Source of the DNA: Lachancea mirantina
Taxonomy: Eukaryota > Ascomycota > Saccharomycetes > Saccharomycetales > Saccharomycetaceae
Direction of reading: 5' to 3'
Assembly (NCBI GenBank): GCA_900074745.1
Contig: LT598469.1
Span: forward strand, 1,426,001 to 1,490,000
Length of the DNA stretch: 64,000 nucleotides
The translations under genes and the position numbers were made by a program. The notes under the pieces were generated by a model. The model worked only from the letters and a program-made list of their open reading frames with translations, had not been told where the DNA came from and did not search any database. Shown here piece by piece: positions 10,200-18,574 of the stretch. Every line of letters starts with the position of its first letter. Positions within the stretch are counted from its first letter, which is position 1.

Positions 10200-10238
10200 T
10201 ATACGAGAATCACCACGATACGAGCGACAAGTATACGA
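10200..10238 (-). promoter_or_regulatory. ERG3: cluster of Upc2/Ecm22-type sterol regulatory elements
   Basis: Read on the ERG3 strand, two exact copies of the sterol regulatory element core TCGTATA occur (10200-10206 and 10232-10238), with a third close match, TCGTATC, at 10217-10223. They are 130-170 bp upstream of the ATG and just upstream of the TATA box. In S. cerevisiae, Upc2 and Ecm22 bind TCGTATA in ERG promoters when sterol is low. The motifs are seen directly; binding is inferred. Confidence 0.7.
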
Positions 10239-10321
10239 AGGAGTGATAAAGAGACGAGCTTTGTCCGTTATCCCCACATATAGCGGAAATTGGCGCGCAC
10301 TGCGAGTTTTCGCATACGGCG

Positions 10322-11125
10322 TCAATTCTTTCCCTCGTCTTTGGAGATCCAGCTTAGCGCAAGTGGGTGCAGAGACTTGGTGTAGCCTAACTTAACGGTT
10401 TTGCCAGATTCAGTGACCTTCCGTAGCTCTTGTTCGAAAAAGACGTCTTGCTTGTAGTCCAAAGATTTGACTAGTCGGCCGTCGCGTATGTGGATCAGTT
10501 TATCGGGCCATTCTGCGAGGCCATCGAAAATATGGGTAGCGTAAACGACGGAACAACGACGATTCCTCGTTTCGTGCTCGAGAAACGAGAGCAGCCGACT
10601 GCGTGCGAGTACGTCGAGGTCAACAGTCACTTCGTCAAGCAGCAGCAGACGCCAGGGCTTGAGAAGACCCATGGCAAGCTGGACGCGACGTTTTTGCCCG
10701 TCGCTGAGTCGATGCATACGCCAATTCACGTCCACGTCTAAAATGTCAATGAGAGCTTCACCGCGGTCGCGAAAATGCTCAAATCCAATGCTGTTTAAAA
10801 GCTCAAGGACTCCTATGTCTCTGTTGATGAACGACATGTGACACCATTCGGTACCGAGATACGTAGTAGTTTGACACCCATCCTGTTCCCTGTGCTGTTG
10901 AGACACAGGGCTGAACGGATCCATCCCGTCCACTAAGATGTTACCTGTGAGGCAGAGATGTTTTCCGCTCAAAAGCTTCAGAAGCGTCGATTTGCCCGCG
11001 CCGTTCGAACCTACGATCAATGTTCGGGTATTCCATCCGACCTCGAGACTAACGTCAACGAGAGCCGGCGCTGGAGCATTAGGAAATTTGTATGTGAGGC
11101 CTTGGACTTCAATGGCCAACGACAT
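10322..11125 (-). CDS. CAF16: Caf16-like soluble ABC ATPase
   Basis: This 267-residue protein is a single ABC nucleotide-binding domain with no membrane segment, orthologous to Caf16 (YFL028C). Walker A is GSNGAGKST at about 39-47, the signature is LSDGQKRR, and Walker B is LLLLDEV followed by ATHIFDG with the switch histidine. Caf16-specific segments such as QTTTYLGTEWCHMS and NRDIGVLELL are retained. I start it at the ATG at 11125; the open frame extends two codons further only through a TTG. In S. cerevisiae it is linked to the CCR4-NOT complex and Srb/mediator, with an undefined substrate. Plant and fungal relatives are called ABCI/NAP proteins. Confidence 0.93.
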   Translation of the reverse strand: MSLAIEVQGLTYKFPNAPAPALVDVSLEVGWNTRTLIVGSNGAGKSTLLKLLSGKHLCLTGNILVDGMDPFSPVSQQHREQDGCQTTTYLGTEWCHMSFINRDIGVLELLNSIGFEHFRDRGEALIDILDVDVNWRMHRLSDGQKRRVQLAMGLLKPWRLLLLDEVTVDLDVLARSRLLSFLEHETRNRRCSVVYATHIFDGLAEWPDKLIHIRDGRLVKSLDYKQDVFFEQELRKVTESGKTVKLGYTKSLHPLALSWISKDEGKN

Positions 11126-12500
11126 GACCAACTGGGACGTTACTTCTGTATTTTAGCACTTGATCTTGGCGTCGAGATTTCCTTTTTTTTTCGATACATG
11201 TCTTGACAATTAACGAGCGCCTAAAACAGAGACAGGTATTAGTGAAGCAGTGACGTAAGTGAACTGAGCGAAACCTGGCAGCGGAACGCTGCCAGCTCTC
11301 CGTTTTACCGTGAGATAAATTTCATAAATTTCATAAACTTCATTAGTTTCCGCGAAACGGGACTTTCGAAAACGACAAACCGTTGCCTGCGTAAATGCTA
11401 GGCCCGGCTCATAAGAAACTGTAGATCTTTGTCATATAGAGGGTATTCGAAATGAATTGAGCATTCAGTGTTTAGGCCGACAGCGCCTTTATATTTGTTC
11501 TACGTCAAGTCAGTTGGTAGCCTGGAAACCTAACCGTGTAATGAAAGCAGCTGATTTATTTAATGAAAACAAGAATTTTCGTGAGATAATTAAATAGGAA
11601 AGAACGGACACCAGAAATGGGTATAGTGACAGAGATCTGTAGGTGTCACATATTTAAGGAACTGGTCATTTCCTAGTTCAATCACACGAGCTTGTTCAAC
11701 CAAGGACCACGAACGCTGTCAGACTAGTGGGCGTCCCAAGTAACGAAATCGATGGCGGGTACTGAAATGGAACAAATAACTAAGTACGGGTGAGTGCTAG
11801 GGGTAGTTGCAAACGGTTCAAGCAACGGTCAAGCATGGTTAGGGAAGGGCACGTGGTTTACATCAGATTTTGTACATCAAAGCATTATGTACGGCGAATT
11901 TAATTGTCGCCTCTCTGATATATCGTCAAAAATGCTTAAAGACAACTTCCTACGTAACGAGTCTCCGAAATATTGAGGGGCTTACAATTACATGATCGTA
12001 GACGTATCGCCGAAGGTTATTTTGAATCACGACCTACCGGCTTTGGAAACGAATCCGCTGAATCCAGTTTCCTGTCACGAGTTCTTACAGACTTCGTGAG
12101 TTTGAGTTTATCACTTTTAACGTTTCAAATGCTAACGTTAGGCCTGCGAGTGTTTGCGGCATTACTATTTGAACTTACTCTAATAGTGAGATAGTTCAGT
12201 TTTATGAAATGTGGTTGGTCTCTCAGCGAACCCTCGTTTGTAAATGTCAGTCAATTCGTCGCACGTTTAGCGCTTTGTGACCAAAACAATTCAGGTCCTC
12301 GAACACCGCTGGCTGGCGGGGTTCGTTGCAGGTGCTGGAGAACGGTCTTATAGTGCTCACTTATGACGAAACCAAAAGCATTTAGATGACTTGAAGAATC
12401 AGACTTCGATAGTCAGTTTTACTCGCCCAAAAAGAGCCATTGTTCAACGCTAAACCGCTTATCAGCATTCAATTCTCTCCAGATCCATTATCCAGTTACC
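11126..12500. other. unusually long divergent spacer, CAF16 to SPT8
   Basis: About 1.4 kb with no credible protein gene. It must hold both promoters. A perfect hairpin, CTGGCAGC-GGAAC-GCTGCCAG, lies at 11275-11295. It is followed by a short tandem run of AAATTTCAT-like units near 11316-11342. No tRNA A/B boxes or clear snoRNA C/D boxes were found by eye. Confidence 0.45.
11275..11295. repeat. 8-bp inverted repeat (hairpin)
   Basis: CTGGCAGC and GCTGCCAG flank a 5-nt loop. The stem is perfect and GC-rich, standing out in an AT-rich spacer. It could be a terminator-like hairpin, part of a structured RNA, or chance. Confidence 0.4.
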
Positions 12501-14300
12501 ATGGATGATGTTGATGATCTCTTGAATGGAAGCCAGCCGATGGAAGAAGAGGAAGAAGATGAAGAATTGGACGAGGACTTGGTCGATGCTGCGCGCGAAA
12601 GAAACCGAGAGGATCAGGAAGAAGAGCGAGATCGAGATGATGAGCAAGATGGTGGCAATGGAGATGAAGATCTGGACGAGGACATCGACGTGGAAATGGA
12701 CGAGAACGACAACGATAAAGATGAAAATCCAAATGTTGAAGAAAACGACGATGCGTCAAATAGAGATGATTCCATGAGCGCAGATGAAGCAGAAGCAGAA
12801 GCAGAAGGTCAGGATGAGTCCGTGAGTCCTGAGGAAAAACCACACTACCAGCAAGCTCCAGGCTCTATGTCTGCGGCGTCTTCTGGATACGACAAGATAT
12901 ACCAATACTATTCGCAACTGTATCACAATGCTAAAATTGGGGACTTCTACAGCATCAATCCAACTGCTGCAATCCCCATTCAAACACATGTCCACTCACT
13001 TGCCATGTCTAAGGGCCTAAAATTTTTATTTCTCGGAGGAGAAGATGGTTATGTTAGAAAGTATGATTTTTTGAACACCATCGAGGGTAAGTTGTCGCTC
13101 ACCATTTTACAAAAACATTCCTTGGTTGATTCGATATCAAATGCTGGCATTTTGCAATCATACTGGGAAAACGAGGTACCTCAGAAGCGAGCGGACCTCA
13201 AATTGACTAAAACCGGCAAAGAATACGAACCTGTTGTTTCTCCGGTCCACGCTCTAGATGTCCAAAGCGAATGCATGTTCCTTTTAAGTGGATTAGAAAA
13301 CGGCGGTATAACGATGCAAGGTTGCCGCTTCTTCGAAGGACAAATTTCACACTATTTTAAAAGGCACACTGACATTGTGAACCAACTGCGTCTAAGTAGT
13401 GACGAGACCAAATTTATTAGTGGTGGCTGGGACAAGCAAATTCTAGAATGGGATATAAGCAGTGGCCAAGTTATAAATGAATTCAAGGGTGCCACGTCTC
13501 AAATTTCCTCGCTGGAACTTCGACCATTACATTCAACAGTGAATATGGTGGATGTGAAAAAGAACTCGGAGGACAGCGAGAATAACGATAGAAAAGATGA
13601 TGACGATCTAGATTCTTTATTTGGTGACGATAACGAAGACGAGATCCAAAAACGACTGAAAGCCGAGAAGGCAAGTGACCAAGGAGAATTGAGAAAGGCA
13701 GCAGAGAAATCAGGCGAAAAAGAGACCAACACCTACAACGAAATCTCAAGGACTACTCTGAAAAAAGTTGAAGACGAAAATACGTTTCTGTCGTCATGCA
13801 CTAATGGATCCGTTCATGTCTGGGACAGAAGAATTAGCACTAAGCCGGTGGTACATCTCAATCGTGGAACACATGTACCCCCTTGGTGTATGTCAGCTTG
13901 CTGGTCAGCAGATGGTAATGAGATTTTCGTGGGCAGAAGAAACGCTTGCGTTGAAAAATACGATTTGAGAGCCGGGAACAGCACCTCTCTGGTCATGAAA
14001 TTCCCAAATATTTCGGGGCCCGTTTCTTGCGTGCGATCTATGCCAAATAACAAGCATGTCTTATGTGCCTCCAATGATAACATCAGATTGTATGATGTGT
14101 CTCCGAGCGCCGCGTCGAGCAAGACGCCATTTCTGATTGTTCCGGGTCACCATGGTGGAATAATATCCAACCTGTACGTTGATCCGACTTGCCGATTCTT
14201 GATAAGCACAAGTGGAAGCAGAGGATGGCAAGGCGTGTCAACTGACACAGCTTTGATCTACGATATAAATGTAGAGGGCCATCAAAATCCAGAACAGTGA
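12501..14300 (+). CDS. SPT8: SAGA complex subunit Spt8 (WD40 protein)
   Basis: This 599-residue protein has a very acidic N-terminus (about 1-115, long Asp/Glu runs) followed by WD repeats, the architecture of Spt8 (YLR055C). Diagnostic Spt8 stretches are YPTAAIPIQTHV-like (here INPTAAIPIQTHVHSLAMSK), FLGGEDGYVRKYD, ILQSYWENEVPQK, SGGWDKQILEWD, VPPWCMSACW and VPGHHGGIISNLY. A second acidic insert (about 350-420) interrupts the propeller, as in S. cerevisiae. Spt8 is the SAGA subunit that contacts TBP and controls its delivery to promoters; it is absent from the SLIK form. The stop is 14 bp from the convergent GYP8 stop, so their 3' UTRs must overlap. Confidence 0.96.
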   Translation: MDDVDDLLNGSQPMEEEEEDEELDEDLVDAARERNREDQEEERDRDDEQDGGNGDEDLDEDIDVEMDENDNDKDENPNVEENDDASNRDDSMSADEAEAEAEGQDESVSPEEKPHYQQAPGSMSAASSGYDKIYQYYSQLYHNAKIGDFYSINPTAAIPIQTHVHSLAMSKGLKFLFLGGEDGYVRKYDFLNTIEGKLSLTILQKHSLVDSISNAGILQSYWENEVPQKRADLKLTKTGKEYEPVVSPVHALDVQSECMFLLSGLENGGITMQGCRFFEGQISHYFKRHTDIVNQLRLSSDETKFISGGWDKQILEWDISSGQVINEFKGATSQISSLELRPLHSTVNMVDVKKNSEDSENNDRKDDDDLDSLFGDDNEDEIQKRLKAEKASDQGELRKAAEKSGEKETNTYNEISRTTLKKVEDENTFLSSCTNGSVHVWDRRISTKPVVHLNRGTHVPPWCMSACWSADGNEIFVGRRNACVEKYDLRAGNSTSLVMKFPNISGPVSCVRSMPNNKHVLCASNDNIRLYDVSPSAASSKTPFLIVPGHHGGIISNLYVDPTCRFLISTSGSRGWQGVSTDTALIYDINVEGHQNPEQ

Positions 14301-14314
14301 TGAGTGTGTATTAT

Positions 14315-15934
14315 TTATGCAATGAAAAACGAATTATCAGATCTGTAGCCAGTGGAATGTTCCATCATTCCAGAAATGTGGGCTGGAAGCTTCAAAAGGC
14401 TCTTTAGCGGATCTATCCAAGGTCTCTGGGCACTATCAAGACCAAGAAATTTGAACGATTTCAAGTGCTCCAGGTACGGAATGAGAGAATGTGGATACCT
14501 TTCATGATAATACTGAATGTACAACTTTAAAAGAATTGCCGCTATTCCCAGAGCTATTGAAAACTTCAGGTAGTGCAGCGGCCTTTTCTTGATCAGTGGA
14601 ATCCATTTTGCAAACATTGGGCGCTTATCTAAATTGCCCTTAGATTGCTGGGCCACTTTAAGTTGATTGAATTTGATCTGTTTCAGTATCCATCCTGCCA
14701 CTTGTGCAGGTGCTACAGCGTCATCTTGCTGTCCAGCAGAGGTGACAAGAACACTGTATTTGTTGATGGGCTCGAGAACACATTTCGGAACAGATTTGAG
14801 CGAGCCTCTAGTCTCTTCGAGGACCTGCAGCCAGAACGACGGTTCAAACTGCATATTCACAACCTGCTGGATTATCGCATGCGTCAAATCTGTTGTATTA
14901 TCAAAGTTAGACAGATTGGACTCATAAGCTGCGACAAGTTCCTGTTTTTTGCCAACGACGATGTTAGCATAGAGGCAGAGCGGTGCCAGCATTGAGCGGG
15001 TAGAAATGACGAGATCGAAGATTTGGAAAACGACAGCGGACTGATCACTTATAGAGGGTGCCAAGTCGTGTGAGAATAGGGTCAAAATGGAAGAGATGGC
15101 GAAAAAGGGATCAATTGAGCCCAACTGGAAATCTGAATGAAAATCCGCGTCTTTCTGTGCTATCAAGAGCGGTATGACCTTGAGTTGCTCAATGGTGAAG
15201 TCCAGCGAGGACATCATGAAGTCCCGCAAAAACAGAAGCGCAAACATTTCTACCGCTTCGCACAGGTCTTCGAGATCTACTAGCATCAGAAAGTCTTGCG
15301 AGAACTTGGTCGAGTCAGAGCTGGTGCTGGGATGGGGACTTGACTCCATAGAGGACGCCCTCGAGGTGGACGCCGAATAGAACAGGTCATCGACACCGCA
15401 TTCGTCACCGCAGTAGAAAACAACGACGAACACTGCCACCACGTCGTGGAAACCTTGGTAGTACCGAAGTTGCGAATGTTTCCGGATCACGTGCACGAGA
15501 ACCTGCTCGAGAATGGTCCGGAGCGTTTGCTTCGTGTGCGAGTCCGGTACGTGACAGAAGGAGCGCTTGACGTCCAACGATATCTGGTGCTCGTCTGGGT
15601 GCGTCGCAGACGCGGCAGGCGGCGCTTGCGCCGCCTGCGTCGTCAAGTCGTTGGTCAGCAGCGCTGGATCCGTGACCATTGCTCTCAGGAGCGCCAACCA
15701 GCACTTCTTCCGGGCGGTGTGACACAAGAACCCACCGTCAGACGCACCCAGCTGTGCGACGGTCTCGCGGCGTCCGTCTCTCAGCGCTCGCAGCAGTGTG
15801 TGCAGCTTTGCATGCGCTTGCTCGTCGTCCTCGAAAACCACGGGAGACTTGGCTCCGAGCACCGAGTCACTGAGGAACTCGCTGTCGGTGCCGCTGAACG
15901 TCAGCTCGGACTTTATATCCGATGGGGCAGACAT
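14315..15934 (-). CDS. GYP8: Gyp8-like TBC-domain Rab GTPase-activating protein
   Basis: The 539-residue protein carries a TBC domain (about 60-400) and a C-terminal membrane anchor. TBC landmarks are RKKCWLALLRAM, LRYYQGFHDVVAVFV (the YQG glutamine finger) and FLRDFMMSSLDFTIEQL. The last is nearly the same as in S. cerevisiae Gyp8 (YFL027C). The classic arginine finger IxxDxxR motif is replaced by SLDVKRSF near residue 118. The predicted single transmembrane span is FSIALGIAAILLKLYI (about 460-475), followed by WIDPLKSLLKL as in Gyp8. Gyp8 acts on Ypt1-class GTPases at the ER; YPT1 itself is in this window. The 5' half is much more GC-rich than the 3' half, marking the edge of the GC island. 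The long open frame on the opposite strand is a composition artefact. Confidence 0.92.
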   Translation of the reverse strand: MSAPSDIKSELTFSGTDSEFLSDSVLGAKSPVVFEDDEQAHAKLHTLLRALRDGRRETVAQLGASDGGFLCHTARKKCWLALLRAMVTDPALLTNDLTTQAAQAPPAASATHPDEHQISLDVKRSFCHVPDSHTKQTLRTILEQVLVHVIRKHSQLRYYQGFHDVVAVFVVVFYCGDECGVDDLFYSASTSRASSMESSPHPSTSSDSTKFSQDFLMLVDLEDLCEAVEMFALLFLRDFMMSSLDFTIEQLKVIPLLIAQKDADFHSDFQLGSIDPFFAISSILTLFSHDLAPSISDQSAVVFQIFDLVISTRSMLAPLCLYANIVVGKKQELVAAYESNLSNFDNTTDLTHAIIQQVVNMQFEPSFWLQVLEETRGSLKSVPKCVLEPINKYSVLVTSAGQQDDAVAPAQVAGWILKQIKFNQLKVAQQSKGNLDKRPMFAKWIPLIKKRPLHYLKFSIALGIAAILLKLYIQYYHERYPHSLIPYLEHLKSFKFLGLDSAQRPWIDPLKSLLKLPAHISGMMEHSTGYRSDNSFFIA

Positions 15935-16330
15935 GCTGAGACGCCGGTTTCCATGTCTTTGTCGTTATCGGGGGGTGTGTTGGGAAACGCAGGGTTTGTT
16001 CCCCAGGGATTTGATATCAAAATTGAGCCCGAGTCCGGGTCCGAAGATCACATGATGACATCTTGCCGAAGTCACGTGATCCCGCGGGCCGCCGTTTTCG
16101 TTTTATGCTTCGTTTATTTATTTTTGGGTTACCCGCTTTGCACCCGTTGCCTAAAAAAGAAAAAAAAGATACTCACTTCCAAAAGAAAAGATAAAAACTC
16201 CGGTTATTCCGCACGCCTGCACGCTGCTCGATTAGGTATCGCGACTTCCCCTTTCGGCAGCGCCGGCGGAGACGCCTCCTGCGCGCAGCGCGCGCAGCGC
16301 GCGCGCTGCGTCGTTCTACCGTTTTCAACG
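15935..16330. other. GYP8 promoter with Reb1 and CACGTG motifs
   Basis: About 0.4 kb upstream of GYP8 and downstream of the SANT-like gene. It contains GTCACGTGAT near 16073-16082 and a consensus Reb1 site TTACCCG at 16129-16135. Runs of alternating CG/GC begin at about 16276, inside the 3' flank of the next gene. Confidence 0.5.
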
Positions 16331-17164
16331 CTACGTGCTTTCGCGGTACACGTGCAGCGGGTATCTGTCCGCCGTGGGCCTGGAACGCTCGGCCAGGATA
16401 GCCATGAGATCGGAAACGTGCGCAGCCAGAACGTCGACGCGCGCTTGCAGCACATTGACGGTCTCAACCAGCACGGCGTTCTGCGTGTGGCAATGCTCTT
16501 CGCACGGGGACAGGTCGGCTGGCTGCACCAGTGCCAGCGGTGGCAGCGGTGGCACCGCTGCCACTGCCGCCAGCGCACTCGGGGGGTCTTCGCTAGCGGC
16601 GTCGTCGCCATGCAGAAGCACCACTTCCCGGCCCTCCGTGACAGCAAACGTAGCAAGGCACGTGCACAGAAGCGCTTCCAGATGGGACGTGGGGCGAGCG
16701 GCGCCGCGCTCGGGCGCGTGGGATCGGCACATCGCGCGCAGCAACAGCAACTTGAACCGATCCCGGCATTGGCGCTTGTTTTTGAGGATAAACCATTGCA
16801 CCACGAGCTGGTCTGCGATGTGGGACCAGAACGAGCTCGCCACGCGGGCGCTCCTGTGACGGCTAAGCAGGGACCCGTTCTGGAGCACGACTGTGAGCAG
16901 TGCGACGTCCTCTTCGGTGGCCCAGGGACACCGCAGGCGGGTGCGGGGCCCGGGCTGCTGCGGCGGCGTGTGAGCGAGAGTGCGGGGTACGCGCTGCAGC
17001 CGCGTCTGGCTCGTAGAAGCAGCGGCAGCAGCGGCGGTCACGTGACTATAGGAGTCGGCGGCGGCGGCGGCGCCGGCGGCGCCGCCCCCGCTGCCATTCC
17101 GCGGGTAATCATTTTTTTTCTCCCGCGCCGGGCTGGGCAGCGGCAGCAGAACGGCAGAGCTCAT
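16331..17164 (-). CDS. GC-rich Myb/SANT-like protein A (tandem paralogue of the next gene)
   Basis: I do not recognise an orthologue. The 277-residue protein has an Ala/Gly-rich N-terminus (about 25-55). Next comes a Myb/SANT- or trihelix-like domain (about 80-143): W81, an acidic ED pair at 84-85, SSFWSHIADQL near 110-120 and RQCRDRFKLLLLRA at 131-144. An ADLSP motif sits at 216-220, and the C-terminal heptad stretch VLVETVNVLQARVDVLAAHV (231-250 and on) should form a coiled coil. The paralogue at 17504-18574 has the same order of elements with the same spacing, so selection on the protein is evident. I use the ATG at 17164; the frame extends upstream only through a TTG. TATATA at 17217-17222 lies 53 bp upstream. 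Role inferred: DNA-binding, dimerising regulator. I know of no gene at this position in S. cerevisiae. Confidence 0.7.
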   Translation of the reverse strand: MSSAVLLPLPSPAREKKNDYPRNGSGGGAAGAAAAADSYSHVTAAAAAASTSQTRLQRVPRTLAHTPPQQPGPRTRLRCPWATEEDVALLTVVLQNGSLLSRHRSARVASSFWSHIADQLVVQWFILKNKRQCRDRFKLLLLRAMCRSHAPERGAARPTSHLEALLCTCLATFAVTEGREVVLLHGDDAASEDPPSALAAVAAVPPLPPLALVQPADLSPCEEHCHTQNAVLVETVNVLQARVDVLAAHVSDLMAILAERSRPTADRYPLHVYREST

Positions 17165-17503
17165 GGCGCGCAGACAAACAGTACGGGAAGAGCAAGTTGG
17201 GGGGGCTAGTTCAGGGTATATAGGCAAGCCGTGTCAGCTTGGAACACGCCGGGCCTTCGTCGTCCTTGTGCGACGCCTCGGGACGGCTATATATCATAGA
17301 AGCGGAAACCGCGATGGGTGGGGGCTCGCAGGCACGCACGGTCCGCGGGCCGGGCCTGGGCCAATATCGCATTTAATGCGGACAGGGACAATGGTGTGGG
17401 AGCTGCAGACTCTCTTATGCAGGAAATGTACATTTTCGTTTTTGAAGTTTTTTTTTTTTTTTTCGGGTCGTAGATGGGTCGTGTAGGTGATTATGCAGGT
17501 TGC
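17165..17503. other. promoter of SANT-like gene A, with TATA boxes and a poly(T) tract
   Basis: The spacer between the two paralogues holds TATATA at 17217-17222, TATATAT at 17288-17294 and a run of about 18 T near 17446-17463, just beyond the stop of gene B. The last may be part of gene B's 3' end or a nucleosome-excluding tract. Confidence 0.5.
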
Positions 17504-18574
17504 TCAGCCGTAGTACCGATCTGGCGGCACGGACCAAGGGAACGCCCCGGAGAGGCCCGATACGGGCTGCGAGTGTGGATGCCCGTAGGCAAAGTGGGGC
17601 GCCGATCCCGGGGATACCGGTGCGGAGTCGGTAGGTGGCCGGCAACACGCGGCGACTACGGCGTCGAGGCACGACCGCTGGGCGGCGAGGGCGCTGGCCA
17701 GTTCGTCGACACGTCGCTGCAGATCCAGCACTTGCTGGTGAAGTGGATGAGGAAAGTGCGCCAGTGGGCGCCACTCGGGGCTCAGGTCTGCGCTGTCAGG
17801 AGTGAGCGTCGCATGCGTGGTGCCTACGGCGGCATGCGGAAAGACGAGCGGGGTACGTCCGCAGGTGTCGAGACCCGCGTCCGGGGCGCCACCGCCGCCG
17901 GCGGCTGCACCAGCCATAGTGGGGCCACAGGCGCCGCCGCAGGCGGCGCCCGGGACCGTGTTAGTGGGGGTCTTCAGGGGCGCCTGACCCGCAGAAACGC
18001 CCGTAGGGACTCCGCCGGCCACGCCGGCTGCGCCGCTGCCTGGGCCGTCTCCTGTGCCTATGGCGCCCACGTCGCCGCTGCCGTCCTCTCTGAGCACAAT
18101 CACGTTGTTGCGGTCCATGCTGAACAGCGCTTGGCAGCGCAGCAGCAGAGAGTCGAGTTCGCGGCGTGCGGGGTCCGCGGTCGGCTGGGGCGGGATGTGC
18201 CGGGCCGCTTTTAGAAACAGCAGGTTGAAACGGTCGCGGCATTGCCGCTCACGCCGGTGCACCCCGTGCGCCTGGCGCATGTGGGCGCCGATGCGGCGCC
18301 AGAAACGCGACCTGGGCCGGCTGTGGGTGGAGATGCAGAGTGCGTCACGTGACTCGATGACCGCCGAGACCAGGCATCTGTCTTCGAACAGCGACCAGAA
18401 CTGGCGGCCGGGTTTACGCGGCGCCTGCGGCGCCTGCTGCATTGGTTGGGGCTGTGATGGTACGGGCCGCGCCCCGTGTGGCTCCGACGGCGTCGGCGTC
18501 GGAGCGTGGTCGCTGCCTGGCGCGCTGCACGCGGACGCCGGCAGCCGCAAGATGTCTAAGCTGGACTCCGGCAT
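17504..18574 (-). CDS. GC-rich Myb/SANT-like protein B
   Basis: This 356-residue protein is the tandem paralogue of the gene at 16331-17164. Its N-terminus is Pro/Gln-rich. The DNA-binding-like domain (about 57-125) has W60, an ED pair at 64-65, RFWRRIGAHM from about 90 and QCRDRFNLLFLKA from 111. The W-to-FW spacing (31) and FW-to-QCRDRF spacing (20) equal those in protein A. A Gly/Ala-rich linker (about 160-225) follows, then ADLSP at 252-256 and a heptad region VLDLQRRVDELASALAAQRS (about 272-291). It differs from A in a longer linker and a Pro/Ser/Tyr tail. TATATATA lies at 18748-18755, about 175 bp upstream of the ATG. Likely a sequence-specific DNA-binding protein; target and role unknown. 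Third-position GC bias is extreme compared with neighbours such as SPT8. Confidence 0.72.
   Translation of the reverse strand: MPESSLDILRLPASACSAPGSDHAPTPTPSEPHGARPVPSQPQPMQQAPQAPRKPGRQFWSLFEDRCLVSAVIESRDALCISTHSRPRSRFWRRIGAHMRQAHGVHRRERQCRDRFNLLFLKAARHIPPQPTADPARRELDSLLLRCQALFSMDRNNVIVLREDGSGDVGAIGTGDGPGSGAAGVAGGVPTGVSAGQAPLKTPTNTVPGAACGGACGPTMAGAAAGGGGAPDAGLDTCGRTPLVFPHAAVGTTHATLTPDSADLSPEWRPLAHFPHPLHQQVLDLQRRVDELASALAAQRSCLDAVVAACCRPPTDSAPVSPGSAPHFAYGHPHSQPVSGLSGAFPWSVPPDRYYG

Noticed and set aside
15446-17209. 587-codon plus-strand open frame opposite GYP8 and SANT-like gene A
   Set aside because: It is antisense to two genes with recognisable domains and spans their intergenic region. 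Its length follows from few stop codons in GC-rich DNA, and the translation is Arg/His/Gly-rich with no domain.
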